A stretch of 6,394 nucleotides of DNA from Chloroflexota bacterium (lineage in GTDB: Bacteria > Chloroflexota > Anaerolineae > 4572-78 > J111). Position numbers and translations under genes: made by a program. The notes beneath the pieces were generated by a model. That model did not search any database. It saw only the letters and a program-made list of their open reading frames with translations, and was not told the DNA's origin. Location of the stretch: positions 1 through 6,394 of the forward strand of contig RFJF01000691.1 of the NCBI GenBank assembly GCA_003695455.1. Direction: 5' to 3'. Positions 6,360 to 6,394 of the stretch are shown here, piece by piece; the first letter of the stretch is position 1, and every line of letters starts with the position of its first letter.

Positions 6360-6394
6360 CTACCCTACAGTTTTAAACCAGCCCACAGATGGAC

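Noticed and set aside
1..6394. tRNA, rRNA, transposase, integrase or phage genes
   Set aside because: I looked for conserved cloverleaf arms, CCA ends and mobile-element protein motifs and saw none.

Overview
The window holds five protein genes, all on the minus strand and tightly spaced. The longest non-coding stretch is about 155 bp. No RNA gene, CRISPR array, transposase or integrase is visible. Read in the direction of transcription (right to left) the order is: a peptidase-C45 / acyl-CoA:6-APA acyltransferase-like Ntn hydrolase (5197-6255), a class I/II PLP-dependent aminotransferase (3834-5141), a MalY/PatB-type PLP enzyme (cystathionine beta-lyase / C-S lyase family, 2593-3771), a PcaF/PaaJ-like thiolase (1194-2441) and a family III (CaiB/BaiF) CoA-transferase that runs off the left edge (1-1037).

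Organism: most of the window is GC-rich, with short AG-rich heptad repeats (GGAGTAR) in one spacer and a near-palindrome AAACCG-GCC-CGGTTTTTT in another. This style is familiar from Chloroflexota (Anaerolineae-like) and some cyanobacterial genomes. With no marker gene in view, a free-living Chloroflexota-like bacterium is an inference of modest confidence. The PatB-like gene and its flanks are clearly AT-richer than the rest (sampled 60-base lines at 32-42% GC, against 57-75% in neighbouring genes), which suggests separate ancestry.

Layout: the right edge (6256-6394) is a leader with a terminator-like hairpin. The C45 hydrolase follows, starting at a TTG set by a GGAG ribosome site. A 6-bp hairpin directly after its stop separates it from the aminotransferase. 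The PatB-like gene follows after 62 bp and starts at a GTG set by AAGAAGGG. A 151-bp AT-rich spacer with a degenerate 9-mer repeat leads to the thiolase, and a 156-bp repeat-filled spacer leads to the CoA-transferase.

Working model (inference): the thiolase and CoA-transferase could form a catabolic pair that loads an organic acid onto CoA and cleaves a 3-oxoacyl-CoA. The hydrolase and the two PLP enzymes could release and process an amino compound from an amide or conjugate. The substrate cannot be read from the sequence. I see ordinary enzyme families in an unusual grouping, not a clearly new system.
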